Shown: one piece after another, positions 42,994 to 52,522 of the stretch
Layout of the letters: the number at the start of each line of letters is the position of its first letter
How positions within the stretch are numbered: position 1 is the stretch's first letter
NCBI GenBank assembly: GCA_052139695.1
Contig: JBKQWF010000217.1
Span: 5,908 to 69,907, forward strand
Origin: PLGF01 sp052139695
GTDB lineage: Bacteria > Verrucomicrobiota > Verrucomicrobiia > Limisphaerales > Palsa-1400
Direction: 5' to 3'
Length of the DNA stretch: 64,000 nt
Translations under genes and position numbers: made by a program
Notes under the pieces: model-generated
What the model was told of the DNA's origin: nothing
What the model saw: only the letters and a program-made list of their open reading frames with translations
The model's database searches: none

Positions 42994-45129
42994 TCAGCGC
43001 GAAAGTTCGTTCCAGAGGAAAGTGTAGGCGAGCGCTTCCATGAAGGCGGATTGCTTGTTGTTCGCCGCCGCGCCGTGGCCGCCTTCCGTGTTTTCGTAAT
43101 ACAAAACTTCGTGGCCTTGTTCTTCCAGGCGCGCCGCCATCTTGCGGGCGTGGCCGGGATGCACCCGGTCATCCCGCGTCGAGGTCGTAATGAGAATCGG
43201 CGGATACTTGCCGTCCGCGCGCGTATTTTGGTAGGGGGAGAATTTCTGGATGTAGGCCCAATCAGCCGGTTTGTCTGGGTCGCCATATTCGTCCATCCAG
43301 CTCGCGCCGGCCAAGAGCTTGTTGAAGCGCCGCATGTCCAGCAACGGCGAGCCGCAATGCACCGCCCCGAAAAGGTCCGGCCGCTCCGTCAACATCACAC
43401 CCATGAGCAATCCGCCGTTGGAGCGTCCTTCAATGCCCAGGCGCTTGGAGGAAGTCACGCCGCGCGTCATCAAGTCCTCAGCGACGGCGATGAAATCGTC
43501 GTAGGCGCGCTGGCGGTTTTCTTTGCGGGCGGCTTCATGCCATTTTGGGCCGAATTCGCCGCCGCCGCGAATATTGGCCAGAACATAAACGCCGCCGCGC
43601 TCCAGCCAGCCCGCGCCGATCGTCGGATTGTAGGCGGGCAGCATCGGAATTTCAAAGCCGCCGTAACCGTTGAGCAAGGTGATGTTCTGGCCGTCGAGTT
43701 TGAGTCCTCTGCGCCCCACCTGAAAATAGGGGATCATCGTGCCGTCCTTGGATTTCGCCTCAAATTGGCTGGTTTCCATGCCGTCGGCACTGAAGAAAGC
43801 CGGCAAGCTTTTGAGCTTTTCCGAGCCGGGCTGTCCCGCGACGCCGAGAGAGAGGCTTGGCGGGGTGAGAAAATCCGTCAGCCGCATAAAGTAATCATCC
43901 GTGTGCTCCGAGTCGATTCCTTCCAGGCCGATGGTTCCAAAAGCCGGCGCCTCCAACGGCGCGCGGTTCCATTTGCCGCGGCTGTTGCGCAGCAAATAAG
44001 CCCGGCTGCGAACGTTGTCCAATTCTGTCAAAATGATAAAATGTTTCGTCTCCGTGGTGGCGGAGAGCGAGATGCGTTCCGACGGCTCAAACAAAACAGC
44101 CAGGTCGCGCCGGCCTCGCAAATAGTCCTTTAACTCTTCCTCCAGCAACGAGCCCGCCGCGAAGGTCTTGCCGCCGACCGTCCAATCCGAGCGCAGGCGG
44201 AGGATCAAATACGTCCCGAACGTGCTCACGCTGGCATCGTCAGGCTTCTCGATCCGCACCCACTGGTTGTCGCGGCGGAGCATCGTTTCATCGGTGAAAA
44301 AGGTGGGAGCGCGGCGAATCCATTCATAGACGTGGCCGTGGTCGTGGTCCACCGAGGCATTGACGGCGACGTCTCCTGGCTGGCCTTCAAAAACCGTGCC
44401 GGCCTGGGTCAGCGGCGTGCCCCGTCGCCATTCCTTGATGACGCGCGGGTAGCCTGAACTGGTCAACGAACCCGGTCCGAAATCCGTGCCAATGTACAAC
44501 GCCTCGCGATCGCGCCAGGCAACGTCAGTTTTCGCTTCCGGAAGGGAAAATCCGTCTGGAATAAACTTCTTTTCATTCAGGTCGAATTCGCGGACCACGA
44601 CGGCGTCCGCTCCCCCGCGGGACAATTCGATCAAGCACCGGTCGTAACTGGGTTCCAGGACGGTGTAACCATGCCAGACCCAATTCTCCTTTTCCGTCTC
44701 CGCCAGCTTATCCAGGTCGAGGACGGTTTCCCAGTCGGGGTTGGCATTCCGATATTGCTCCAGGGTGGTGCGGCGCCAAAGGCCGCGCGTATTCTTGTCG
44801 TCCCGCCAGAAATTATAATAGAAGGGCCCGTGTTTGGTGACGTAGGGGATTCGTTCGTGGGAATTGTAAATCTGCAACAACCGCTCATCCAAGGCCGCAA
44901 ATCCAGGCATGGACTCCAGCTTATTCGTGCTGATGGCGTTTTGGGCGTGGACCCATTGCAGCGCGCGTTCGCCGCTGACTTCTTCCAGCCAGAGATTGGG
45001 GTCCTCGTTGGTGACGCTCATATCGTTCGCGGCAAAAAGTCCCGGCGCGGCTTGACCTAGAAGCCACCCCAAAAGGCACAAGCGCGCCCGCGCCTTGAAT
45101 GAATTGAGCCTAATTCCTGTCCAACTCAT
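42994..45129 (-). CDS. Prolyl oligopeptidase family serine peptidase (S9A)
   Basis: The 711-residue exported enzyme has a signal peptide (LCLLGWLLGQAAPGLFAAND), a seven-bladed propeller (about 60-420) and an alpha/beta-hydrolase domain. The catalytic serine is in GIEGRSNGGLLMGV, the aspartate in STRDDRVHPGHA and the histidine in TEGGHGAAA. It cleaves short proline-containing peptides, probably in the periplasm. The gene stands alone, divergent from the oxidoreductase at 45237. Confidence 0.93.
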   Translation of the reverse strand: MSWTGIRLNSFKARARLCLLGWLLGQAAPGLFAANDMSVTNEDPNLWLEEVSGERALQWVHAQNAISTNKLESMPGFAALDERLLQIYNSHERIPYVTKHGPFYYNFWRDDKNTRGLWRRTTLEQYRNANPDWETVLDLDKLAETEKENWVWHGYTVLEPSYDRCLIELSRGGADAVVVREFDLNEKKFIPDGFSLPEAKTDVAWRDREALYIGTDFGPGSLTSSGYPRVIKEWRRGTPLTQAGTVFEGQPGDVAVNASVDHDHGHVYEWIRRAPTFFTDETMLRRDNQWVRIEKPDDASVSTFGTYLILRLRSDWTVGGKTFAAGSLLEEELKDYLRGRRDLAVLFEPSERISLSATTETKHFIILTELDNVRSRAYLLRNSRGKWNRAPLEAPAFGTIGLEGIDSEHTDDYFMRLTDFLTPPSLSLGVAGQPGSEKLKSLPAFFSADGMETSQFEAKSKDGTMIPYFQVGRRGLKLDGQNITLLNGYGGFEIPMLPAYNPTIGAGWLERGGVYVLANIRGGGEFGPKWHEAARKENRQRAYDDFIAVAEDLMTRGVTSSKRLGIEGRSNGGLLMGVMLTERPDLFGAVHCGSPLLDMRRFNKLLAGASWMDEYGDPDKPADWAYIQKFSPYQNTRADGKYPPILITTSTRDDRVHPGHARKMAARLEEQGHEVLYYENTEGGHGAAANNKQSAFMEALAYTFLWNELSR

Positions 45130-45236
45130 GAAATAAATGCCATCGAATAAGTGCGCAGAGTACTCAAAGCGGCCAGATTGGCCAGTCTTATTAATTTGTC
45201 TATTTGCGCCGGCGCGCTTAAAGTCCCGATAAGCCT

Positions 45237-46679
45237 ATGAATTCAAAAATGCATCGTCGTTCGTTCCTCAAACGGACCGTTTTGGCGGCTGGCGCGCTCT
45301 CCGCCGCCGGCGAACTCGGATTTCCCAGTCTTCTTTCTGCCCGCGAACCCAGTGACGTTCTTCGCTGCCTGCAGATCGGTTCCGGCGGCCGAGCAGGAAC
45401 GCATCTTGAACAGGCCATCGGCATTCAAAAACAACACCTCGTGGCTTTGGTCGATCCGGACGACAAACAAATTGCGGAAAAAAGACAATTTTTGAAGCAT
45501 AAGTACGATCTCGAAACAGATCAGGTCCAATTATTCTCGGATTACCGGGTGGCGTTTGATAAGATCGCCGACCAGTTCGATGCCGTTTTCGTGGCGGCGC
45601 CCAACCATCACCATGCGGCTGCCGCCATGCTGGCCATGCAGGCGGGGAAACATGTCTATTGCGAAAAGCCGCTGTGTCATGACATTGCCCAATGCCGGGA
45701 ATTGGCCAGCGCCTCGCTCCGCTATAATAAAGTCGCCACGATGATGGGCAACCAGGGCCATTGCGAAGGCGGTTACCGGCGTCTTTGCGAATTTATCTGG
45801 GGCGGGGTCATCGGCAACGTGACCGAAACCCATAGCTGGACCGACCGCGCCAATGGCGGCGAAGGGCCGCGGCCGCCGACGCTGCCGGTCCCTCCAGGAA
45901 TGCATTGGGATTCGTGGATTGGTCCCGCGCCTTACCGGGATTTCCATTCTGACCTGCATCCGCACGAATGGCATGGATGGTACGATTTCGGCAACGGCTC
46001 CATCGGCAACATGGGCTGCCACGTCTTGGAAGGCGTCTTCTGGGCCTTAAAGGCGGAACATCCGACCAGCGTTGAGATGGAGTATGTGCGCGGTGGGAGC
46101 GATGAGCGTTACCCTCTGGGCAGCCGGGTGCGGTGGGACATTCCGGCGCGCGGCCGCATGCCGGCGTTGAAGGCGTATTGGTACGAAGGACTCAGCCCCA
46201 CGGCCAAAGCATCTGACTTTGGCTCACTTCATGCCGCCCGCGGCAAAGCGCGCAATTTCCCGCCGCTGATGGCCGAGCTGCAAGCCAAATATCCCGACGA
46301 GGAATTGGACCGTCCCGATAGCGGCTCGCTTTACGTGGGCGACAAAGGGATCATTTTCACGGAAACCTACGGCGGCAAAATGCACATTCTGCCCTTGGAA
46401 AAAATGAATGAAATCCAGCAGCCGCCCATTAGCCTGCCGCGCCCCAATCCCAACCCGTTTACTAATTTCATCGAAACCTGTCGCGCGGGCCGGACCGATA
46501 CGGCGACGCCATTCGACTATGGCGCGCGGTTGACCGAGTTTTGTTTGCTGGGCAATCTGGCGCAGCACGCCGGCACGGAGAACAAAGTGCAATGGGACGG
46601 CCGGAACATGAAAGTCACCAACCTGACCGGTTTAAACCAGTGGATCAAACGCAGCCCCCGGGACGGCTGGATCACGTAA
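45237..46679 (+). CDS. Tat-exported Gfo/Idh/MocA family oxidoreductase
   Basis: The 480-residue protein has a twin-arginine signal (HRRSFLKRTVLAAGALSAAG) and an NAD(P)-binding Rossmann start (LRCLQIGSGGRAGTHLEQAI). The family dinucleotide segment is DAVFVAAPNHHHAAAAMLAM, followed by GKHVYCEKPLCHDIAQ with the conserved EKP lysine. The C-terminal alpha/beta domain includes GNMGCHVLEGVFWALK. Members oxidise or reduce sugars and sugar derivatives. Periplasmic homologues with a Tat signal are common in this phylum. The substrate cannot be read from the sequence. Confidence 0.9.
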   Translation: MNSKMHRRSFLKRTVLAAGALSAAGELGFPSLLSAREPSDVLRCLQIGSGGRAGTHLEQAIGIQKQHLVALVDPDDKQIAEKRQFLKHKYDLETDQVQLFSDYRVAFDKIADQFDAVFVAAPNHHHAAAAMLAMQAGKHVYCEKPLCHDIAQCRELASASLRYNKVATMMGNQGHCEGGYRRLCEFIWGGVIGNVTETHSWTDRANGGEGPRPPTLPVPPGMHWDSWIGPAPYRDFHSDLHPHEWHGWYDFGNGSIGNMGCHVLEGVFWALKAEHPTSVEMEYVRGGSDERYPLGSRVRWDIPARGRMPALKAYWYEGLSPTAKASDFGSLHAARGKARNFPPLMAELQAKYPDEELDRPDSGSLYVGDKGIIFTETYGGKMHILPLEKMNEIQQPPISLPRPNPNPFTNFIETCRAGRTDTATPFDYGARLTEFCLLGNLAQHAGTENKVQWDGRNMKVTNLTGLNQWIKRSPRDGWIT

Positions 46680-46710
46680 GCCCGAACGACGCGGTTGAAT
46701 GCAGGGGAGC

Positions 46711-46800
46711 GCGACCGTCCCGGTCGCTGTGGCGCGCGTCCCGCGCGCCACTCCGGATTCCTTCGGCGAGACGCCGAAAGATGCGGGCGAGGACGCCCGC
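46711..46800. repeat. Cluster of four perfect hairpins between convergent genes
   Basis: Four adjacent perfect stems occur. GCGACC and GGTCGC pair at 46711-46727. GGCGCGC and GCGCGCC pair at 46731-46749. TTCGGCG and CGCCGAA pair at 46762-46778. GCGGGCG and CGCCCGC pair at 46783-46800. The first two share the loop GTCCC. The array lies between the oxidoreductase and rimO, which converge. Confidence 0.7.
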
Positions 46801-46840
46801 GATCCCCAATCCAATCCGCATGGCTGCGTCTGAGACGGGT

Positions 46841-48454
46841 TCAGACCGGTTCCGCGATCAGGTCATAATCGGTGTGGCCAATTATTTGGACTTGACAGAA
46901 TTCTCCCGCCGCCGCCGCGCCGCGCAGATAGACGCGGCCATCAATATCAGGGGCATCCGCTTCGCCGCGCGCCGTCCAGAGTTGTCCCGGGGCATTCCGG
47001 GAAACTTTTTGTGATCGTCCGGCCGAACGAATCAAGCCATGCTCCCAGGAACTCACGGCGGCAGCCGTTTTTGAATCAGCGGCACTCGTTTTGTTTTCCA
47101 CGAGGACCCTGGCGGATTGGCCCACCCGGCTCGCGCAGATTTGGCGCGAGATTTTCAGTTGTTCGGACATGGCTCTTTTCTGACGCTGCTTTTTGACGGT
47201 GTCCGCGATTTGCCCCTCCATTTTTCCCGCGCGAGTTCCTTCCTGCTGGGAATAGGTGAAGACACCTAATCGCTCGAAACGAGTCATGCGGATGAACTCC
47301 AGCAAGCTCTCGAAATAGTCCTCCGTCTCACCAGGAAATCCGACGATGAAGGTCGTCCGCAAGGCGATGCCGGGAATGCCGGCGCGGATTTTGGAAACGA
47401 GATCGACGATGTGCTGGCGCGAGGTTTCGCGGCGCATTCGTTCCAGCATGTTGTCGTGAATATGCTGCAACGGCATATCGACGTAGCGCGCCACTTTCGG
47501 GCATTGGGCAATGGTCCGAATCAGCTCATCGGTCCAATGGGCCGGATGAGTATATAGCAGGCGAATCCAAAACTCGCCCGGCAGATCGTTCAGCGCGCGC
47601 AGCAGCGAAGCCAAGGTCGTGGCGTCAGCGGGAAGCGCCTGCGCGGCGGCGGAGAATTTCTCCGGCGACGAAATGGCGCGGGAATGATGGGCCCGCAAGT
47701 CTAGCCCATAGTAAGTGGAGTCTTGGGAAATAAGATTTAATTCTTTGACACCTTCCGCGAGCAATTGCCGGGCCTCGCGCACGATATCCTCCCGCGGGCG
47801 GCTGCGGTGCGAGCCGCGCATTTGCGGGATGATGCAAAAGCTGCACGGATGATTGCAGCCCTCGGCGATTTTGACGTAGGCGAAATGTTTGGGCGTGAGC
47901 CGGAAACGCGGTGTCGCGTAGTCGGGAATATACGTGGGTCGCGCCTCGACCTGGACGAGCGGCGGTGGCTCTGGCTTTGCAAAATGGCGGGCCAATTCTC
48001 TTTTCTTCGCCGACCGCGCCCGGCCTGGAGCCGCCGCGGAAACCTGCATTTTCTCGCGGCGCCGCGCCAAGGCTTGCTGAACAATATCCGCCACTTGGGC
48101 CACTTGATCGATGCCCATGAAAGCATCCACTTCGGGAAGAAGCTTCGGAAGGTCCTCGCGGAAGCGTTGCGGCAGGCAACCGGAAACGATCAGCCCTTGC
48201 GCCGGATTCGTTTGAGACCGCAACTCGGCGGAATCCAGGATGGCGTCGATGCTTTCCTCCTGGGCCGCGTCAATAAACGAACAACTATTGACAATGACAA
48301 CATCCGCTTCGCGGGCTTCATTCGTGGTTTCCATGCCGCTTTGCAGGAGCGACCCGGTCATAATTTCCGCATCGACCAGGTTTTTAGCGCAGCCGAGCGA
48401 AATCAACCCCACCCGCACCGGTCTTTTTTTAGGAACTGACATCAATACGGACAT
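46841..48454 (-). CDS. rimO: Ribosomal protein S12 methylthiotransferase RimO, with insertions
   Basis: The radical SAM enzyme methylthiolates an aspartate of ribosomal protein S12. It has the N-terminal UPF0004 cysteines (VGLISLGCAKNLVDAEIM, VVIVNSCSFIDAAQ, IVSGCLPQR) and the radical SAM CNHPCSFC. A C-terminal TRAM domain carries VYLRGAAAAGEFCQVQIIGH. At about 537 residues from 48454 it is about 100 longer than typical RimO. Extra stretches follow the first domain (about 45 basic residues), lie within the SAM domain (about 25) and within TRAM (about 30). Starts at 48487 and 48442 are possible. Confidence 0.92.
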   Translation of the reverse strand: MSVLMSVPKKRPVRVGLISLGCAKNLVDAEIMTGSLLQSGMETTNEAREADVVIVNSCSFIDAAQEESIDAILDSAELRSQTNPAQGLIVSGCLPQRFREDLPKLLPEVDAFMGIDQVAQVADIVQQALARRREKMQVSAAAPGRARSAKKRELARHFAKPEPPPLVQVEARPTYIPDYATPRFRLTPKHFAYVKIAEGCNHPCSFCIIPQMRGSHRSRPREDIVREARQLLAEGVKELNLISQDSTYYGLDLRAHHSRAISSPEKFSAAAQALPADATTLASLLRALNDLPGEFWIRLLYTHPAHWTDELIRTIAQCPKVARYVDMPLQHIHDNMLERMRRETSRQHIVDLVSKIRAGIPGIALRTTFIVGFPGETEDYFESLLEFIRMTRFERLGVFTYSQQEGTRAGKMEGQIADTVKKQRQKRAMSEQLKISRQICASRVGQSARVLVENKTSAADSKTAAAVSSWEHGLIRSAGRSQKVSRNAPGQLWTARGEADAPDIDGRVYLRGAAAAGEFCQVQIIGHTDYDLIAEPV

Positions 48455-48800
48455 GCAAAATTGTTTCTGTCTGAAATCTGAAATCAATAAACCAATGAAA
48501 CGAACGAGAGAAATCCCGAAAATCCCGAAAATCCTGCCTCTTTAGCCACATTTCAGGCCGTGACATTCTCGCGCAGAGGCGCAGAGATCGCGGAGTAAAC
48601 AGAATAAAAAAAGTTTCTCTGCGCCCTCCGCGCCTCCGCGCGAGTCCCAAGTAATCAAGCTTTGGTTGCGGCCAGGCGCGTTGCGTCAACCGCACTTAAC
48701 TGTGGAGAGATCCTTTATTCATTCAATCAATTCGATTCGTTACGAACATTACTAACGCGTCCGCATCCCGTCAACGGAGATTCCGGAGATTCAACGCCGT
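48455..48800. other. Intergenic region with repeats upstream of rimO
   Basis: No gene is supported here. The region holds two exact 9-bp units (AATCCCGAA at 48512-48529) and the inverted pair GGCGCAGAGA (48578-48587) and TCTCTGCGCC (48616-48625). They flank a purine-rich spacer. Confidence 0.45.
48578..48625. repeat. Inverted repeat with 10-bp arms
   Basis: GGCGCAGAGA at 48578-48587 is exactly complementary to TCTCTGCGCC at 48616-48625, with a 28-bp AT-rich spacer. The surrounding sequence repeats CGCAGAGG/CCTCCGCG words. It resembles the other intergenic elements of the window in design but not in sequence. Confidence 0.5.
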
Positions 48801-49280
48801 TCACGGCACGCCGCTGGCTGTGCCGCTGCCCAAAACACGCAGGGGTATGAGCGACTCGCCGAGGCAGAGAGCCTCGGGGTTGCGCGATAACATGCCCATC
48901 TCTGATTGCAAGGTCAGTTCGTGCTCGGCCTCCTTCATGGCCTTCCGAGTTTGGAAAAGCCCTTCTTCCTCGATCCGCTGAAATTGTGCCGATTCCGTTT
49001 CCGCGTTCATCCGCTCATCGCTGGGAGGGGCCGGTTGGTCCGCGGGAGCGCTAGCTTTCTTGGTTTTTGCGGATGAGTTTGCCTTCGTCGTCTGGCTGGA
49101 GCCCCCGGTCCGTTGCGCCAGAGCATAACTTTTCGCCGCCTTCACCCAAGAAACGGTTGTCTTTTCGGAAGGCCCTGTTTGCTGGCTGGCGTTGGTTTGC
49201 CCCAGGCAAATCAGGCATGGCGCCAGAAACGCCCCCATGAAAATGAGAATTCCTTTTTCATTGTTAGAGAGCATTTTCAT
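48801..49280 (-). CDS. Exported hypothetical protein, alanine/serine/lysine-rich
   Basis: The 159-residue product has a signal peptide (ILIFMGAFLAPCLICLGQT). A low-complexity middle (about 60-90, S/A/K/P-rich) and a charged helical C-terminal segment (QFQRIEEEGLFQTRKAMKEA) follow. The cysteines near the cleavage site (APCLIC) could form a lipobox-like site but do not match it well. I recognise no family. It stands between uvrA and rimO on the same strand. Confidence 0.5.
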   Translation of the reverse strand: MKMLSNNEKGILIFMGAFLAPCLICLGQTNASQQTGPSEKTTVSWVKAAKSYALAQRTGGSSQTTKANSSAKTKKASAPADQPAPPSDERMNAETESAQFQRIEEEGLFQTRKAMKEAEHELTLQSEMGMLSRNPEALCLGESLIPLRVLGSGTASGVP

Positions 49281-49319
49281 AATACGGTCTCCTAATAGTA
49301 GATTAACCCGCTTTCCCGC

Positions 49320-52241
49320 TTATTTCAAGGCTGCATTCACCCTGACTTCAGGGAAAAGGATGCGCTGAAGGTATTCACCCGTATAGCTGCCGGGCGTGCG
49401 GGCAATTTTTTCCGGCGGACCCTCGGCGACGATGCGTCCGCCGCCCGCGCCGCCTTCCGGGCCCAAATCAATGACCCAATCGGCCGTCTTGATCACGTCC
49501 AGATTGTGTTCAATAATGAGCAGCGTATTGCCGGTGTTCCTCAATTTGAAGAGAACATCCAGGAGTTTGGCCACGTCATGAAAATGCAGGCCGGTGGTCG
49601 GTTCATCCAAAATGTAAAGCGTGTGCCCCGTGGCTTTGCGGCTTAGTTCGGCCGCGAGTTTGATGCGTTGCGCTTCGCCTCCGCTCAAGGTGGTGCCGGA
49701 TTGCCCCAGGCGCACATAGCCCAAACCGACTTCTGCCAGCGTCAAGCACGGCTCGTAAATTTTCGGAATGGCGCGGAAAAAGGTGACCGCTTCATCGACC
49801 GTCATGTCGAGCACGTCGGCGATGTTCATGCCTTTGAAATGGATTTCCAGCGTCTCGCGATTGTAGCGGCGGCCGTTGCAAGCTTCGCAGGTAACGTAAA
49901 TCGGCGGGAGAAAGTGCATTTCAATCTTGATCAGGCCATCGCCCTGGCATTTCTCGCAACGCCCGCCCTTGACGTTGAAGCTGAAGCGCCCGGCTTCGTA
50001 ACCGCGGATTTTCGCCGTCGGCAACTTGGCGAAGAGATCGCGAATTTGATTGAACATGCCGGTATAAGTGGCGGGATTGCTGCGCGGGGTGCGTCCGATG
50101 GGCGTCTGGTCAATAACAATGACTTTGTCCAACGTTTCAAAGCCGCGAAGGACCCGATGCCGGCCCGGCTGCTCCTTCGACCCGTAAAACTTGCGAAACA
50201 AGGCGCGGCGCAAAATATCGTCCACCAGCGTGCTCTTGCCCGACCCGCTCACGCCCGTTACCGCCGTGAACGCGCCCAAAGGAATGCGCGCATCGATGTT
50301 TTTCAAATTGTTTTCCGTGGCGCCCAGCACTTCCAGCCATCCGCGGTCGGGCGATGGTTTGACCCGCGTTTTCGGCACGGGAATCTTCAATTCGCCTTTA
50401 AGATAGCGGCCGGTCAAGGAACGGGGCGCAGCCTCAATCTCAGCGACCGTGCCGGCGGCAACGAGTTCGCCCCCGCGCACGCCCGCGCCGGGTCCGAGGT
50501 CCAGGACATAATCCGCCCGCCGAATGGTCTCTTCGTCGTGCTCCACCACCAGCACGCAATTGCCAAGGTCGCGCAAACCTTCGAGCGATTGCAGCAACCG
50601 CTCATTGTCGCGCTGGTGCAGGCCAATGCTCGGTTCGTCCAGGATATAAAGCACACCCACCAAGCCGGCGCCAATTTGCGTCGCCAGGCGGATCCGCTGG
50701 GCTTCGCCGCCGCTGAGCGTGCCGCTTTCGCGGTCGAGGGTTAGGTAGCCCAAGCCCACGTTTTTGAGGAAGCCGAGCCGGGCGCGAATTTCTTTGATAA
50801 GGTCCGCCGCAATTTTTTGCTGAAATTCCGTCAAAGGCAAATTGGTGAAAAAGGCGTCAGCCCCCTCGATAGACAAGGCGCAAACATCCATAATCGAGAG
50901 ACCCGGAACAACCGAAGGCGGCTGAGGCAGCGCGGAACCGAGCGTGACGGCGAGGATTTCCGGCTTGAGCCGGCGGCCCTGGCAGGCGTCACACAATTGC
51001 GGGTTCATGAAGCTCTTGAGACGGTTCTTGGTGAACTCGCTTTCGGTCTCGACGTGGAGACGTTCCAGGTGGGGAATGACTCCCTCAAAGGCTTTTTTGA
51101 CGTTGCTTGCTTTGCCCGCGCGCCAAAAGTTGAAGGAAATTTCCTCTTCGCCGGTGCCGAAAACAAGCTTCCGACGGAATTCGGCAGGCAAGTCCTTCCA
51201 AGGCATCTCCATGCTTTGGCCGTAATGAGCGGCCATGCCGCGGAGGAGGGCCTTATAGTAAATCAGCATCCGTTTGGCCCCGCGACGCCACGGGAGAATG
51301 GCGCCCTTCTCCAGCGATTTCTCCACGTCAGGCACGATCAAATGTTCGTCAAAGACCAGTTTTTGCCCAAGACCGTGACAAGTCGGGCAGGCGCCCAGCG
51401 GAGAATTAAAGGAAAAATGCTTGGGCGTCGGAGGATCAAAGCTCTGGCCGGTCGCCGGACTATAGTAACTGTTGGAATGAAGCGATTCAGTCCAGGGAGC
51501 ATCGGGTTTCTCACCGGGTTGCGACAAAACCAACAACCGTCCATCTCCCCACTTTAGAGCGGTTTCGACGGAGTCACTTAAGCGAACGCGTATTTTGTCA
51601 TCAATTACCAAACGATCGACCACGGCTTCGATGGTGTGCCGCAATTTGGCCTCGACTTTGATGCGAACATTGCTGCTCAGTTCCACCAAATTGCCATCGA
51701 TGCGGGCGCGGACAAAACCTTCGCGGGCCAGGCGCTCAATGACGTCGCGGAATTCCCCCTTTTGCTGGTTGACGACGGGCGCCAGAAGCATGACCCGCGT
51801 CCTGGACGGAAGGGCGAGAATTTTATCAACGATATCGCTCGTCGTCTGACTGGAAATAGGCTGGCCGCTGGCCGGGCAATGAGGCTGGCCCACATTGGCG
51901 AAGAGGAGGCGAAGGTAATCGTAGATTTCGGTGGTCGTGGCAATAATGGAACGAGGGTTGGCCGCGGCCCCTCGCTGCTCGATGGCAACGGCTGGAGAAA
52001 GACCCTCAATAAAATCGACCTCCGGCTTTTCCATCTGGTCGAGAAACTGCCGGGCATAAGCGGAAAGCGACTCGACGTATTTGCGCTGGCCCTCCGCGTA
52101 AATCGTGTCAAACGCCAGCGACGATTTGCCCGAGCCGCTCAGCCCGGTGATAACGACTAGTTTATCTCGCGGGATGCTAAGGCTGAGATTTTTGAGATTG
52201 TGCTGGCGCGCGCCGCCAATTCTGATGGAGTCCCTGGACAT
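49320..52241 (-). CDS. uvrA: Excinuclease ABC subunit A
   Basis: The 973-residue DNA damage recognition ATPase has two ABC modules. The first has Walker A VITGLSGSGKSSLAFDTIYA and the second has AVTGVSGSGKSTLVDDIL. Signature loops are LSGGEAQRIRLA (first) and LSGGEAQRIKLA (second). Zinc fingers have CPTCHGLG and CEKCQGDG with CEACNG. The DNA-binding insertion lies between them. Length is normal for UvrA (about 940-980). It acts with UvrB/C in nucleotide excision repair. The promoter must lie in the repeat-rich 417-bp gap upstream. Confidence 0.97.
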   Translation of the reverse strand: MSRDSIRIGGARQHNLKNLSLSIPRDKLVVITGLSGSGKSSLAFDTIYAEGQRKYVESLSAYARQFLDQMEKPEVDFIEGLSPAVAIEQRGAAANPRSIIATTTEIYDYLRLLFANVGQPHCPASGQPISSQTTSDIVDKILALPSRTRVMLLAPVVNQQKGEFRDVIERLAREGFVRARIDGNLVELSSNVRIKVEAKLRHTIEAVVDRLVIDDKIRVRLSDSVETALKWGDGRLLVLSQPGEKPDAPWTESLHSNSYYSPATGQSFDPPTPKHFSFNSPLGACPTCHGLGQKLVFDEHLIVPDVEKSLEKGAILPWRRGAKRMLIYYKALLRGMAAHYGQSMEMPWKDLPAEFRRKLVFGTGEEEISFNFWRAGKASNVKKAFEGVIPHLERLHVETESEFTKNRLKSFMNPQLCDACQGRRLKPEILAVTLGSALPQPPSVVPGLSIMDVCALSIEGADAFFTNLPLTEFQQKIAADLIKEIRARLGFLKNVGLGYLTLDRESGTLSGGEAQRIRLATQIGAGLVGVLYILDEPSIGLHQRDNERLLQSLEGLRDLGNCVLVVEHDEETIRRADYVLDLGPGAGVRGGELVAAGTVAEIEAAPRSLTGRYLKGELKIPVPKTRVKPSPDRGWLEVLGATENNLKNIDARIPLGAFTAVTGVSGSGKSTLVDDILRRALFRKFYGSKEQPGRHRVLRGFETLDKVIVIDQTPIGRTPRSNPATYTGMFNQIRDLFAKLPTAKIRGYEAGRFSFNVKGGRCEKCQGDGLIKIEMHFLPPIYVTCEACNGRRYNRETLEIHFKGMNIADVLDMTVDEAVTFFRAIPKIYEPCLTLAEVGLGYVRLGQSGTTLSGGEAQRIKLAAELSRKATGHTLYILDEPTTGLHFHDVAKLLDVLFKLRNTGNTLLIIEHNLDVIKTADWVIDLGPEGGAGGGRIVAEGPPEKIARTPGSYTGEYLQRILFPEVRVNAALK

Positions 52242-52350
52242 GATGTTGTCAATTTTGCAATTAGTGCATCACGCCACATTAACAAATGCCCGGACAAAAG
52301 CAAAGCCGTAAGGCCACACTGGGTGCGATTAAAAGTGCCGGGCAATTTAG

Positions 52351-52377
52351 GGTAGGGCGGCCACTCCGCTGGCCGCC
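52351..52377. repeat. REP-like half-site with internal hairpin
   Basis: GGTAGGGCGGCCACTCCGCT at 52351 closely matches the right arm of the inverted repeat at 15686-15711. Within it GGCGGCC and GGCCGCC pair perfectly around ACTCCGCT. Confidence 0.5.
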
Positions 52378-52452
52378 GGGAAGACGCGCACAGAGAGAAA
52401 ACTTTGCCCAAAACTCGCCACTCTTCGGATTTTCACAGCCGGGCTGGACGGG

Positions 52453-52522
52453 AGCCACAGATTTGCTCAGACGAACACAGATACTCTTTCCAATCTGTGC
52501 CGATCGGTACTTATCTGTGGCT
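52453..52522. repeat. 70-bp palindromic element with 10-bp terminal inverted repeats
   Basis: AGCCACAGAT at 52453-52462 and ATCTGTGGCT at 52513-52522 are exact inverted repeats. The interior repeats ACACAGAT and AATCTGTG words. The same outer ends occur on the element at 41225-41306. Confidence 0.65.

Noticed and set aside
43051..44133. Plus-strand frame over the prolyl oligopeptidase gene
   Set aside because: Opposite a gene with intact catalytic triad motifs; no independent evidence.
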